Assembly: GCA_951640195.1 (NCBI GenBank)
Contig: OX621164.1
Span: forward strand, 3,391,098 to 3,455,097
DNA from: Porpolomopsis calyptriformis
Lineage: Eukaryota > Basidiomycota > Agaricomycetes > Agaricales > Hygrophoraceae
Length of the DNA stretch: 64,000 bases
Reading direction: 5' to 3'
Numbering within the stretch: the stretch's first letter is position 1; every line of letters begins with the position of its first letter. Shown here piece after piece: positions 11,176 to 22,465 of this stretch. The position numbers and the translations under genes are program-made. Under the pieces are notes generated by a model. That model made no database searches. It saw only the letters and a list, made by a program, of their open reading frames with translations, and was not told the DNA's origin.

Positions 11176-12044
11176 ATGGAAACAGAGGGAGCAAGTAACG
11201 GTGAGCGTCCGTCGTACGAGTTCTTAAGGTTACTATATCACCCCAAAGATGAGCGTCTCATAGCAGCTGCACGACAAGATGACGATGAAATGCTCCTGGA
11301 GATATTTGAACAAGGCAAATTTGACATAAACTACCAGGATGGGTCCGTACAATGCTTATCGTCCTTTCATGATTTCGTCCTAATTTCCCGTTCTCTTAGT
11401 TTAGGGAACACAGGTGCGGATCCCTACCCATCGAGTCCTGACTACATTCGTGACCTTCAAAGATCGTCCTCCGAAAACCACCTGTTAACTCTCGCATGTC
11501 TGCAGCACTCCACTACGCGTGAGCCGCCTCTCTCTCATTTGAATATCTTAAGGACACATTTGGAACAGCGCGTCGCATGGTTCAACTTTAGTTCTTGATC
11601 ACATCCTCTCGCACGAAGATTGCGACGTGGACCCAATCAACCGTCTTGAGCGCGCAACGCCCTTGCACTTGGCCATTAGCAGTGTCCAAGATCCCGTACT
11701 CAGACTTCGCGTCGTAGAATGCCTTCTCGAGGCCGGAGCAGACATTTCGTATGTCTTTTGTCCATCATTCTTCTATGCTTCTCTTTTTTGTTGGGTTCAT
11801 TCACATTTTGTCTTTTCGCAAGGATCAAGGATAAAAATAAATCAACACCTTCGGACCTTGTCCCTACGGACGACAGCGACCTCCTCGCTCTGTTCAAGAA
11901 AGCGCAGGCGGTGGTGCACATCTCTACAAATGACATCGCGAGTGGTATGCAACCCAATCTATTCTCCAACCGCGAATCCTTACCTTGAACTGCATAGATG
12001 ACGAGGACGAAGACGAGGACGCTTCTGGTTCAGATGAGGATTGA
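11176..12044 (+). CDS. Small ankyrin-repeat protein with acidic tail (Yar1-like)
   Basis: Six exons: 11176-11342, 11400-11413, 11506-11518, 11569-11748, 11823-11944 and 11998-12044, giving 180 residues. The two micro-exons (14 and 13 nt) are needed to build a consensus ankyrin repeat, GLGNTALHYAASHGST; without them every frame has stops. A second repeat reads ATPLHLAIS...LLEAGADIS, followed by KDKNKSTPSDLV. The protein ends in an acidic run (DDEDEDEDASGSDED). Length, two repeats and acidic tail resemble yeast Yar1, an ankyrin chaperone of ribosomal protein Rps3; that is inference from architecture. The ATG lies only about 30 bp from the end of the transposon inserted upstream, so its promoter is probably disturbed or replaced. 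Confidence 0.8.
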
Positions 12045-12227
12045 TATTAATGTCAAGAGTGATCGTCTACTCCGACGCTTGATTTCTCCTGGGCCTGCGA
12101 CACCATACTTGCAGTACATGCATGTACCATCATCAGAAAACACACATATTTCCATCTCTATACATAAATACTGTTTTAATCGCAGGACGGAATATTCCAT
12201 CCAAGTAAAGACACAACCAATTCTCAT

Positions 12228-14452
12228 CTACACCCAATTCCCGCTCGCCCAGGCCGAATACGTCTGAGTCTGTTTGAGGAATTGAACGAGTTCACTCCTC
12301 GGCATTTTGATCCCCTTATCTGCCGACGGAATCTTCACCCTTTTCCCGTCTTCCACCTCCCATTTCTGCTCCTTTACGGTGACGAACCCCAATTTAAGCT
12401 CGTCCGACCCAAGAATGACCGCAAACGGGACTTCATCCTTCTCACCGGCCGCGAACTGCTGAGGCAATTTCGGTTTATTCTTTGCCAAATAGTCGGACTA
12501 TGAAAGGAGTCATATCAGTAGATAATGTATATATATATATATATACATACCTTAATCCCAGCATCCCTAAGCTCCTTCACCAACCTCACCCTTTCCTCCA
12601 ATAACCCATCCCCCGCGGCGACGACAAATACCATAGTCTCCTTCGACCTCGCCATCCCCTTCTCCGCCCACTTCGGCCACACGAGCGCAAACACACGATC
12701 TAATCCGATACTGACGCCTACACACGGCAACTCCGCACCTTTCTTCCCTTCCGCGGCGGCGGCGGAAGTGAACATGCCAACGAGCCCATCATACCTCCCC
12801 CCGGCGGCTATAGACCCAACCCCAACCTGCGACTCGTCAATCTCTTCCGCGGGGTCGTCTGCGCCCTGCGAGTCAGGCTTGGCAGCGTTCGAGCAGCCTG
12901 CATGTTTTTTCTTCGGCTGGGGTAATGGTGGCTGCGGAGGCGAAGATGAGGGAAGTGGTGGTGGTGAGGAGAATGCGTCTGCGGGTTTGAAGCCTGGAGG
13001 TGCGGATGCCTCGACGGTTGCCTCGTAAATGATACCGGTATAGTAATCCAGCCCTCTTGCTAATGACAAGTCGAATGAAATCTGAGAAGGGGGAAATATA
13101 ATCACTCATTTTGATCGGCGATGAATGAATTGACTCACCCGGTCCAGGATATCGTACGCGCGGAGGAGGGTGAATAGGACCTTCATATCCGCGAGTCCCT
13201 GTTTCGCGTTTTTGTTTGCTGTCAGGGTTTCATCCTCTGTCAACTGGTCAAGAAGACTGGGGCCTCCTACGGTACGGATTAGATAAAGAGGTCTAGACAA
13301 AGGAGACCGGGGTAAGTACCTTTGTGTTTCACGTATTCCCCAATTCTATCTGCGATGGATGGGTCCAGACCTTTCTCGCTCGTCATCTCCTTTTTGACCT
13401 CAGTCCAGGGAAGCTGGTGGGGTACGGCGAGTGAGAACGATCATTGCCGGGAAAAACAGACAAATACTTTATCTAATTTATCGACAGCGGAAGAGATGGT
13501 ACGGATCTTCTCTGCTGGGACTCCGCATACCTCGAAGATGCCGTCCAATATTTTACGATGATTAACCTGCAGAAGAGAATTCCTGTTAGAGGCACGGGCG
13601 CGGAGCGGAAATGAACGAGCTACCGGCCTTTACGGTGAATTCGCCAACGTCGAGCTTGGCTAGGATAGTACATAGTAAACTGATTAATTCTGCATCTGGG
13701 ATCATTGGGTCCCAGACTCCGGCTATATCAAAGTCCTGCGTGCAGTACGCATCTTAGTTGAGAAGAAGAAAAAGAAGGGGGGGGACGATTACCGCTTGAG
13801 AGAACTCGCGCATGCGGCCTTTGGACACGACCGGATTATCCCTCCGATAGACTTTCCCAATCTGCCACAGCTTGGCATGCGTATTCGTCGCGCCGCTCAT
13901 CGCCAGGTATCTCGCGAGCGGGACGGTATGGTCATACCGCAGCGCGAGCTGCTCCCCGCCCTGGTCCATGAGATCGAAGATCAGCTTGGCGTCCTCGCCG
14001 TATTTACCCGCGAGGACGTCCTTGCGCTCGAACACGGGCGTGTCGAGACAGCACCCTCCGTACGTGGCGAAACAGTCCCGGACGATCTGCTCAATGTGCA
14101 GACGGCAGAACATCTCGGCGGGACCGTAATCGCGCGTACCCTAATTTCGCACCGCTTAGAGATGACATTTTGTGAGGGCAAGTAGGGTAGTGACCTTTGC
14201 GGTTTTCAACAACATTCGTTCCCTTTTTTTACCTCCATCCTTGTGGCTACTTGAGGACGCAAGCGACTTCTTTAGCTCCCCAAGTTTCTTCTTTGCCTCG
14301 TCGATAGCAGAGGTGTTTCCATGGTTAAGCCTGAGATCATTGAGGAGTGCGGTCTGCTGGAGTATTTGTTCGTTGATAGCTATAGATGCCATGAATCTGC
14401 GTGCTGGTGATCGATAAAGTTTGAGTGGAGATGTGATGAATGGTAACCGCAT
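12228..14452 (-). CDS. HTS1: Histidyl-tRNA synthetase, cytosolic and probably mitochondrial
   Basis: Class II aminoacyl-tRNA synthetase that charges tRNA-His. Start ATG at 14450-14452, stop at 12228-12230, several short introns. An N-terminal helical WHEP-like segment ([17 protein letters not shown]) is followed by the catalytic core. Motif 2 region: [14 protein letters not shown] and VYRRDNP; histidine-A loop: [14 protein letters not shown]; motif 3: [13 protein letters not shown] low-complexity Pro/Ser insertion (about 12880-13010) separates the YYTG loop from the [11 protein letters not shown] motif. The anticodon-binding domain is at the C-terminus. The first 20 residues are Arg-rich without acidic residues and precede a second Met (MASIAINEQ, about 14388-14390), the usual arrangement for dual targeting. 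The 3' end of the ferritin-like pseudogene lies only 30 bp upstream. The 5' third is duplicated at 19764-20345. Confidence 0.92.
12527..12545. repeat. (AT)n microsatellite in a HisRS intron
   Basis: About nine TA/AT dinucleotides in an intron near the 3' end of the synthetase gene. Probably neutral. Confidence 0.85.
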
Positions 14453-15515
14453 GATATGTAATGGTGGCTACGTAGATTACAGCTACACCTCACTCCCCGA
14501 GTCCTCTGACCTCGATGAGAACGGGAACTGGAGAATGGCAGGCCCTGCACGAGTGGTCGCATCGCTTATAGTCATCCCATCCGTGCTTACAACAGCATAA
14601 ACGGTCCCCTTTAGCCCATCCGGGATCGTCACTTGACCATCAACGATCGGCACAAACGATTGGTTCAAGCCTGAGAAAAAGGCGACGAACGCTGAAGCCG
14701 AGGACAAGGTGGAGTTGGTGTAATTCACATGAGCAATGTCATTTGGCTTCAAGGGGGATGAGGATGTGGAAGTGATGGAGAGCGGAGGGAAGCTCTTGAA
14801 GGGGAGAACGGGGTTTGTGGGGGGACAGGATGTTATAAATGCGGCGGCAAGAGTGTAAACTTCGTTAAGCCCAAGGGGTCTAAGAGGAGATAAATCCGGG
14901 TAGAGATATTTGATTCAAGAAACGTACGTCAAATGGACCGCTCCACGCAGAGTCGGTATTCACGGCGGCTGCGACCCAGCCAGCATGACGTGACTCGGTC
15001 GAAAGAACGACGGCGAGGGGGGTCAGATAGTCTTTGTTAGAGACAAGGTGGGCAGCGCCTGCGTAGGCCGAGACACCCACGCCCTCGAGTGTTTGGCTAA
15101 GGGCGACAAACGAGATTGGATCAGTGTGTGGGCTGACGATGAGGTTAGTTGGGACAAGATAATGAGGCGGGGGCTTACAAGGAGTAGTTGCAGGGCTGAG
15201 TGGCGTTTTCGCCTAGCTGTTCTGTGAGGAAAGCAACGTGGGTGTTTTCATGGTCGGCTATTTGTAAGAAGCGGCCTCGGACCCATGGGGGCATACCCGC
15301 TGCTGCGAAAGCGGCTTCGTCGAATTTGGCGAGGGCAGCGGAGTAGAAGGTGGCTTCGAGGTGTTCGAGGGTGAGGGCGTAATTTAGAATGGTTGTGTCT
15401 ATTAATCGATGAGCGAAGAGAATTCGGATACCATCAAGAGTGAGATATTCATGCCTGAAAGTAGGTGGCTTGGGAAGGGCGTTGACGGAGAGGATGAGAG
15501 CGAAAACAAGGGGTG
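13875..15515. repeat. Segmental duplication, copy A
   Basis: Direct repeat of 19764-21418, covering the HisRS 5' third and the ferritin-like gene. By eye the copies are nearly identical over long stretches, differing by scattered substitutions and small indels, so the event is recent. Similarity starts at gcatgcgtattcgtcgcgcc (13875 and 19764) and stops in the G-run near 15511 and 21416. Confidence 0.9.
14483..15515 (-). pseudogene. Ferritin-like domain protein, damaged copy A
   Basis: Homologue of the intact gene at 20376-21429 (fungal secreted ferritin-like/Rds1-type family). It keeps the helical core ([30 protein letters not shown]) and the C-terminal beta-rich part ([19 protein letters not shown]). 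Lesions against copy B: (1) the first codons with the start and most of the signal peptide are gone and the sequence runs into a minisatellite; (2) a G-run is four long at about 14875 where copy B has six, a 2-nt deletion that shifts the frame right after an intron; (3) the first intron is about 13 nt shorter (around 33 nt), perhaps too short to splice. An open frame does continue upstream into the minisatellite with an ATG at 15622-15624, so a chimeric N-terminus is conceivable but the downstream frameshift remains. Confidence 0.8.
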
Positions 15516-15560
15516 GGTGGACTTGTTCTCGTACAAGTTGACGACTGGTTTTCGGCACTA

Positions 15561-15690
15561 GCTGGCGTCCTCGTTTGGCTGGTTCTCGTACTAGCTGACA
15601 GCTCGGTCTCGCTCTAGCTGGCATCCTTGTTTGGCTGGTTCTCGTACTAGCTGACAGCTCGGTCTCGCTCTAGCTGGCGGCTCGTTTTTG
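15561..15690. repeat. 56-bp minisatellite at the duplication junction
   Basis: Two full copies, 15561-15616 and 15617-15672, plus a partial third. The unit includes ggttctcgtactagctgaca. Related shorter pieces (ttctcgtac, cactagctggc) occur at 15529-15560. It abuts the broken 5' end of the ferritin-like pseudogene. Confidence 0.85.
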
Positions 15691-15924
15691 GCACTAGCTG
15701 GCTCAAGGGTAACAGTCAACTGGGTTGCCGGCTGTCCCTTTCAGTACTTCTCGATGGCGGTAGTGAACGGACGCTGGCCGTGACGTGTTTGTTGGAGAAA
15801 CGGTTTGGACCTCGTTGAGCTCGTGAGACAAACACGTGAAGAATTACAAGGTACGGACCAATATCTACGGAGCGCTGATGCTCATCCAACAACTGACAGT
15901 TAGCTGACCTTACTGTGAAGATAA

Positions 15925-18900
15925 TTAGTCAAGCTTGACCCTTTCCATTGCATCCTCCATTGCATCTGCAAATTGTTCCAGCCCAGGTTCAACACAACCC
16001 AGCATCCGTTGAAATAGATCATTGAATTGCCTTTCGACACCCTTGAGGACAGGATAGGTGACTGCCCTGTGGCCACGGATGTTGAGGCAGTATCGCTCCC
16101 CCTCCACTTCATGCTGCCTGGCATAACCCCCCCAATTGCCTCCCTTTCTCTTTTCATTTGGACGCTCAGCCTTTCCCCATGTCAAGTCACAGTGAGGGCC
16201 GGTTGCTTTTCCAAAAGCAGAAGACGCAGCTAGATCCATGAGGATCGCTACATGCCAAGGTTTGGTGCGCATAGAGTCGTCTGGGTTGACTAGGAATGGG
16301 GCAGTCAATGCACGGGCAAGAGCCAATTCGGCCGCATCAGATTTCGCTTTCGTCTGCCAAGGGAGAACAAAGAGGTTGGAGGCATTGAACGGTTTGTCAA
16401 GTCTTCCATAGTAGGCGACGAGGAAGCCATCAATCACAGCCTGATTGAATGCACACTGAAAAGCGGAGCCAGAGGACCAAGCCTCAAGTAGCATGGATGG
16501 TGTGACCTCGTCAATGGTCATGGAAAGCTGGACAAAGTGTGTGAAATTGAGCCAGACCTGAGATGCTTTCTCGAGCAACTGTTCGCGCAAGACACCCTGG
16601 TTGACAGGGAGGCTGAGATCATCTCCGAGAAGCGTTTTCAGGAATTCAGACAGCCGCACAGCTTGGACCGTGGGCACCCATTCTTGGTCGACATCCATGA
16701 AAGTCTTGCCTCCTAAAGTGGTTGCTTTGTCCCGTGTTCGCAACAGCAAAAGTCGGCTCCCAAACTCACCCAGGAGGCCCCGATCAAGCACGAGACCACG
16801 TAGGATGAGTTTGTCGAGGAGAGTCTCCATCGCTTTCTGGTATATTTCCTCCGAGCTGTTCAATGCTTCCGCAGCGGCAATGGCAAGCATTGGTTCTGAG
16901 GGTGAAGTTGTGATTACAAGCCGGCCCACGACACCCTTTAGTATGCGCATGTGGCTGCGCACAGCTTCCATGGACAAGCGCTCGGCTGCTTCACTTTCAC
17001 CAATTTCCAAGCCAGCTCGAACAGCGAAAGCTGCAAGAACATGATCTTCATTTTGAGGATCAAAACCTTCGAGTGAAAAGAGCTTCTCATTTGCTGCAAT
17101 CGGCGCTTCTCGGTCTGTGAGGATCGACCAGTACTGAGGTAAGGGAAACAGTAAGCCAACAGTGTGAGTACAGGGGGCTTTCCACTAACTGGGCGGCCGT
17201 AAACCTTGAGATGCCGCATGGTGAGTACATCAGTTGGCATTTTAATTCTGGTAGCGATACCCTTCTTAACCATCTGGTTGAATCCAAGATATGGCCAAGG
17301 GGGTAGTGGTATAAAACCTTTCGTGAGCCTCCTTGAAGGGGCATTTCGGCCATGTGGAACCATATCGAATACAGACGAGTTTGTGTCAAGGATAAGAAAC
17401 CAGAAAGTAACGTCGGGACACTTCAATGCATCATATGCCTTGATGATGCGCTGCAATGCAATGAGTGACATGTGCCAGAGAGGGTTCAATGATGGTGGTT
17501 GGTCTGGATTGGGGGAAGGGGTGTTGGTGTTCAGCTGCGAACACTCATCGAATGCAAGTATAAAGTACTTCATCCCCTGGTTCTTGAGAACCAAGGCAAG
17601 GTTTTCAAAGTGTGAAAGACAAAGAAGTTCGAAGAGTTGTATATGCCAGTCGGCAGCGGATGTGGTAGGCTCATCGCTACCTAGGAGCGGTGTTGAAATC
17701 CGCCGGCTTTCGATGAGCAATCGGTTGTTTATCAGTAAATTTTCAGCAATAGCTTCTACCTCAGTGAAGCACCTCTGCCGAGAGGAGTTGGCAATATCAG
17801 TTGGGGTATCAAGCTGCCAGTCACTCATCCAGTCCTTGGGCGAACTGCTGGTGGATGTGCAAAGCCTGTGACTGAGCTTTTCAGACACAACATGCATCAT
17901 TGCCCCAAGAAAAGCCGCGGCTAGTTCCTCACCCTGTGGGGTGTAATGAGCCTGAAGAGAATAGACCATGTCTGCTCAATTCATACCTTGTACTTGATGC
18001 TGCGCTGCTTTAGCAAAAATCTGCGGGCTGGTTCATCATTCGGAGGCCAACCAGCTTCGGGCAAGTCACTTTCTCGGAGGCAGATACTGAGGGTTGGCAC
18101 CTGCAGGGTTTCAGCAATAACATACTCATTATGGGTAAGAATATATCACACCACATGTCCCATCTCGTGGACCAAGCGGGACTTGCCAGTACCGCTTGAC
18201 TGCAGGATAGGGATGGTGCGTCCGAAATGCCATTCAGGGTTATAAATTTTTTCATAAACTTGTATTCCTCTGATGAAGTCTTCGACAGCATTTCCTCGGT
18301 ATGTCAGATGAAACATCTGATGCAGTCGTTCAGCCTGCTGATCTCTTTAATGGATTTAAAAGGTTGGGTATTAGGAACAACAGAGACTTGAAAACCCACG
18401 GAGTATCTGTTGTGAAGCGAATTGACCGCTGTGTTGTATTGGGATCCCTCAGCCTTGCTATCACCACAATTGAACATAATCTGACCATTTGAATAGAACG
18501 GAACGTACAATGCGAAATTAAGTCTTCCCAATTGCCCTCTCTCAAGCCTTTCATTACTCCGTCCTTGAATTCCCTGAACTCGTGGGTATTGAAACTGTTC
18601 ACAAAATTTTCTGCCTGCTTCAGTGTCGATGGCTGGAGAATCCTATGTTTCAGATCTGTGGATGCCAAAGCGGTCGTAAGGAGTTGCAAAACAACTGCGA
18701 ACAGTGCCAGCCACTGAGAGACATCTCTCTCAATGGTTTGCAAAGTGTAACGACGTTGATTTTCCTTCATCTCATTGTTGAGCGCGGTCAATTGATTAGG
18801 TGGCAGATAAAGTTTCTCGGTGGAAGAAGAGGCAAAAGGAGATGAAGGAAGATCTATGTCGACATCCATATCCTCCATAATGCTGGCGCCTGCTTGCTTG

Positions 18901-18950
18901 GCAGATTGAGGTCCAGAAAAGATGCGTAGCGGATTAGGGGACAAAAACAT
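15925..18950 (-). CDS. Crinkler-like P-loop NTPase protein, one frameshift
   Basis: Long accessory gene with start ATG at 18948-18950 and stop at 15925-15927, roughly 900 residues. The P-loop LQSSGTGKSRLVHEM is near 18205-18165 and the Walker B-like FILAFDECSQL near 17575-17550. YGRPYWS comes next (across an intron at about 17190-17140) and resembles the YGRPLW signature of fungal Crinkler-family NTPases. A predicted C-terminal domain ends MERVKLD. Introns with good borders are seen at about 18335-18400 (joining NRYS to QAERLHQMFHLTYRGN), 18105-18165, 17952-17985 and 17140-17195. One single-base frameshift, at about 18511-18527, cannot be explained by splicing: ...GNWEDLI must be followed by ALYVPFYSNGQ in another frame. 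It may be a young pseudogene or an assembly error. It lies at the junction between the two duplicated HisRS/ferritin-like segments. The Crinkler relation is from motif recollection; a role in effectors or immunity is inference. Confidence 0.68.
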
Positions 18951-19189
18951 TCCGAATTGTGAAGTGTGGAAAGCGAGAGCCTTAGGTGCCGGGCCACGGC
19001 ATGTGACCCCACGTACTGTTATTTAGTAGCGAGGGCGGTTCGCCCGATTGCTCAATTTTTTTTATCGTCTAAAATGTCGTGTACTCGTTCATAAAGCATA
19101 TATATGCAAGAAAAATTGTATTTATTCTAAAATTATCGTGGTTAGATAGTGTTTTTGAGAAGGAGAAGTAAGAAATATACTCACCAGGG

Positions 19190-19600
19190 GATGCAACAAT
19201 GGCATTGTCGACGCGTTGTGGCTGGTACTGCCGTCCTCGTCGACGTGCTCCCGCGGTCGTCATCCCACTGCCCTCGCTGACGTGCTCCCGCAGCCGTCGA
19301 TGGCCGCACGCTGATGTTGTCAACGTCCTGTGCCGCTGGGTGGTCAGCGCCTAGATGGCCCTCGTAGCCGGCTAACACCCGCTTGTAGAGGGTCGCGGCC
19401 TCGTCGTACCGTCCTTGTAAACGAATGCGAGGTTGTTTACTGACCTAAGTGTAGAGGTGGCCAGCGCCCAGACGGCCCCCTTGGCCAGCTAACGCCCGCT
19501 TGTAGAGAGCCCAGCCCCGCCGTATCGTCCTTGTGACTGGTTAGCGCCCAGATGGTCCCGCTGCTGTCGTCGATGTGCTATCGTTGATGGGTGTGGGTGC
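19190..19600 (-). pseudogene. Decayed KLC-type tetratricopeptide repeats
   Basis: On the minus strand the pieces RYDEAATLYKRVLAGYEGHL, GADHPAAQDV, NNLAFVYKD and YKRALAGQGGRLGAGH can be read, but in shifting frames and with a stop. They match the tandem 42-residue TPR units (…GRYDEA..LY.R.L….LGADHP.T) typical of kinesin-light-chain/NLR-type proteins that are abundant in Agaricomycetes. At DNA level two units can be recognised at about 19340-19430 and 19455-19535. There is no start and no intact frame, so this is a relic. Confidence 0.6.
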
Positions 19601-19763
19601 AATCTAATGAAAAAAACATTAATCCAACTAAAATTAATAGTATTTACTTACCAATAAATTATTTTGCCGTTGGACCGTCACGAATATCAACGAGGGGCGA
19701 CGTGGGGGGGAGGAGGGATATGTTGGCGGGCAGTGGGCACGCGAGTATAAGAAAAAAAGATCA

Positions 19764-20345
19764 GCATGCGTATTCGTCGCGCCGCCCATCGCCAGGTATC
19801 TCGCGAGCGGGACGGTATGGTCATACCGCAGCGCGAGCTGCTCCCCGCCCTGGTCCATGAGATCGAAGATCAGCTTGGCGTCCTCGCCGTATTTGCCCGC
19901 GAGGACGTCCTTGCGCTCGAACACGGGCGTGTCGAGACAGCTCCCCCCGTACGTGGCGAAACAGTCCCGGACGATCTGCTCAATGTGCAGACGGCAGAAC
20001 ATCTCGGCGGGACCGTAATCGCGCGTACCCTAATTTCAGGATAATGCACTTAGAGATGACATTTTGTGAGGGCAAGTAGGTAGTGACCTTTGCGGTTTTC
20101 AACAACATTCGTTCCCTTTTTTTACCTCCATCCTTGTGGCTACTTGAGGACGCAAGCGACTTCTTTAGCTCCCCAAGTTTCTTCTTTGCCTCGTCGATAG
20201 CAGAGGTGTTTCCATGGTTAAGCCTGAGATCATTGAGGAGTGCAGTCTGCTGGAGTATTTGTTCGTTGATAGCTATAGATGCCATGAATCTGCGTGCTGG
20301 TGATCGATAAAGTTTGAGTGGAGACGTGATGAATGGTAACCGCAT
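19764..20345 (-). pseudogene. Truncated histidyl-tRNA synthetase copy
   Basis: Copy of the HisRS promoter-proximal part: mitochondrial presequence, internal MASIAINEQ start, and core through [12 protein letters not shown] and GATNTHA. It then breaks off at 19764 into unrelated sequence (frame runs on to about 19634). The remaining motifs 2 and 3 and the anticodon-binding domain are missing, so it cannot charge tRNA. It has GGSCLDTP where the full gene has GGCCLDTP, and the first intron differs in a short stretch near 20037-20050. It may still be transcribed, since the upstream sequence was duplicated too. Confidence 0.88.
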
Positions 20346-21418
20346 GATATGTAATAGTGGCTACGTAGATTACAGCTACATCTCACTCCCCGAGTCCTCT
20401 GACCTCGATGAGAACGGGAACTGGAGAATGGCAGGCCCTGCACGAGTGGTCGCATCGCTTATAGTCATCCCATCCGTGCTTACAACAGCATAAACGGTCC
20501 CCTTTAGCCCATCCGGGATCGTCACTTGACCATCAACGATCGGCACAAACGATTGGTTCAAGCCTGAGAAAAAGGCGACGAACGCTGAAGCCGAGGACAA
20601 GGTGGAGTTGGTGTAATTCACATGAGCAATGTCATTTGGCTTCAAGGGGGATGAGGATGTGGAAGTGATGGAGAGCGGAGGGAAGCTCTTGAAGGGGAGA
20701 ACGGGGTTTGTGGGGGGACAGGATGTTATAAATGCGGCGGCAAGAGTGTAAACTTCGTTAAGCCCAAGGGGGGTCTAAGAGGAGGTAAATCCGGGTAGAG
20801 ATATTTGATTCAAGAAACGTACGTCAAATGGACCGCTCCACGCAGAGTCGGTATTCACGGCGGCTGCGACCCAGCCAGCATGACGTGACTCGGTCGAAAG
20901 AACGACGGCGAGGGGGGTCAGATAGTCTTTGTTAGAGACAAGGTGGGCAGCGCCTGCGTAGGCCGAGACACCGACGCCCTCGAGTGTGTGGCTTAGGGCG
21001 ACAAACGAGGTTGGATCAGTGTATGGGCTGGCAATCTGGGGTTAGTTGGGACAAGATAATGAGGCGGGTGCTTACAAGGAGTAGTTGCAGGGCTGAGTGG
21101 CGTTTTCGCCTAGTGCGTTTGTGAGGAAAGCAACGTGGGTGTGTTCATGGTCGCTTATTTGTAAGAAACGGCCTCGGACCCATGGGGGCATACCCGCTGC
21201 TGCGAAAGCGGCATCGTCGAATTTGGCGAGGGCAGCGGAGTAGAAGGCGGTCTCGAGGTGTTCGAGGGTGAGGGCGTAATTTAGAATGGTTGTGTCTATT
21301 AATCGATGAGCGTTGAATATGAGGGAAGACATTTGGTATACCATCAAGAGTGAGATATTCATGCCTGAAAGTAGCAGGAAGTGCGTTGGCTGAGAGGATG
21401 AGAGCGAAAGCAAGGGTG
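19764..21418. repeat. Segmental duplication, copy B
   Basis: Direct repeat of 13875-15515. The left edge falls inside the HisRS coding region. The right edge lies close to the ferritin-like start, but here the gene continues into its own signal peptide and promoter. So copy A keeps the complete HisRS and copy B the complete ferritin-like gene, as expected for a tandem duplication whose junction later received foreign DNA. Confidence 0.9.
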
Positions 21419-21429
21419 AAAGTCTTCAT
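20376..21429 (-). CDS. Secreted ferritin-like domain protein (Rds1-type), intact copy B
   Basis: Start ATG at 21427-21429, stop at 20376-20378, three introns (the first about 21304-21349). The signal peptide [18 protein letters not shown] opens the protein. A four-helix ferritin-like core follows: [35 protein letters not shown], and the third and fourth helices with [14 protein letters not shown] and [12 protein letters not shown]. The Glu/His residues in these helices fit the di-metal pattern of the Ferritin_2 family. A C-terminal beta domain ([19 protein letters not shown]) ends GSEM. Function is unknown; fungal relatives are described as stress- or sexual-development-associated (Rds1-like). 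It is divergent from histone H3 over about 320 bp. The six-G run at about 20769 keeps the frame that copy A has lost. Confidence 0.82.
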
Positions 21430-21539
21430 GATTACATTTCTGTGAATTCAGCAGAGACTTTATAGCAGTCTATCGATCGATTACTTCCGCTACGGAATGA
21501 CGTTTGAATGCGGATGTCGGGTTTTGGAGTCGTTCGGAA

Positions 21540-21595
21540 CGGTTGAACGGTATGATTGCATCGGAGGAGCGGTATGATTGCATCGGAGGAGCGGT
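21540..21595. repeat. 22-bp direct tandem repeat in a divergent promoter
   Basis: The unit ggtatgattgcatcggagga plus gc occurs twice back to back, between the ferritin-like gene and histone H3. An inverted CCAAT (ATTGG) lies at about 21625. It could be a duplicated regulatory site or neutral slippage. Confidence 0.7.
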
Positions 21596-21655
21596 AAGAG
21601 TCAACGATCTGTGCGTGAGAAAAATTGGTCGTCGGGGAATACAAACAAAGACTGA

Positions 21656-22465
<810 letters not shown>

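Noticed and set aside
14172..14417. Plus-strand ORF repeated at 20083-20310
   Set aside because: Antisense shadow of the duplicated HisRS N-terminus; the repetition is due to the segmental duplication.
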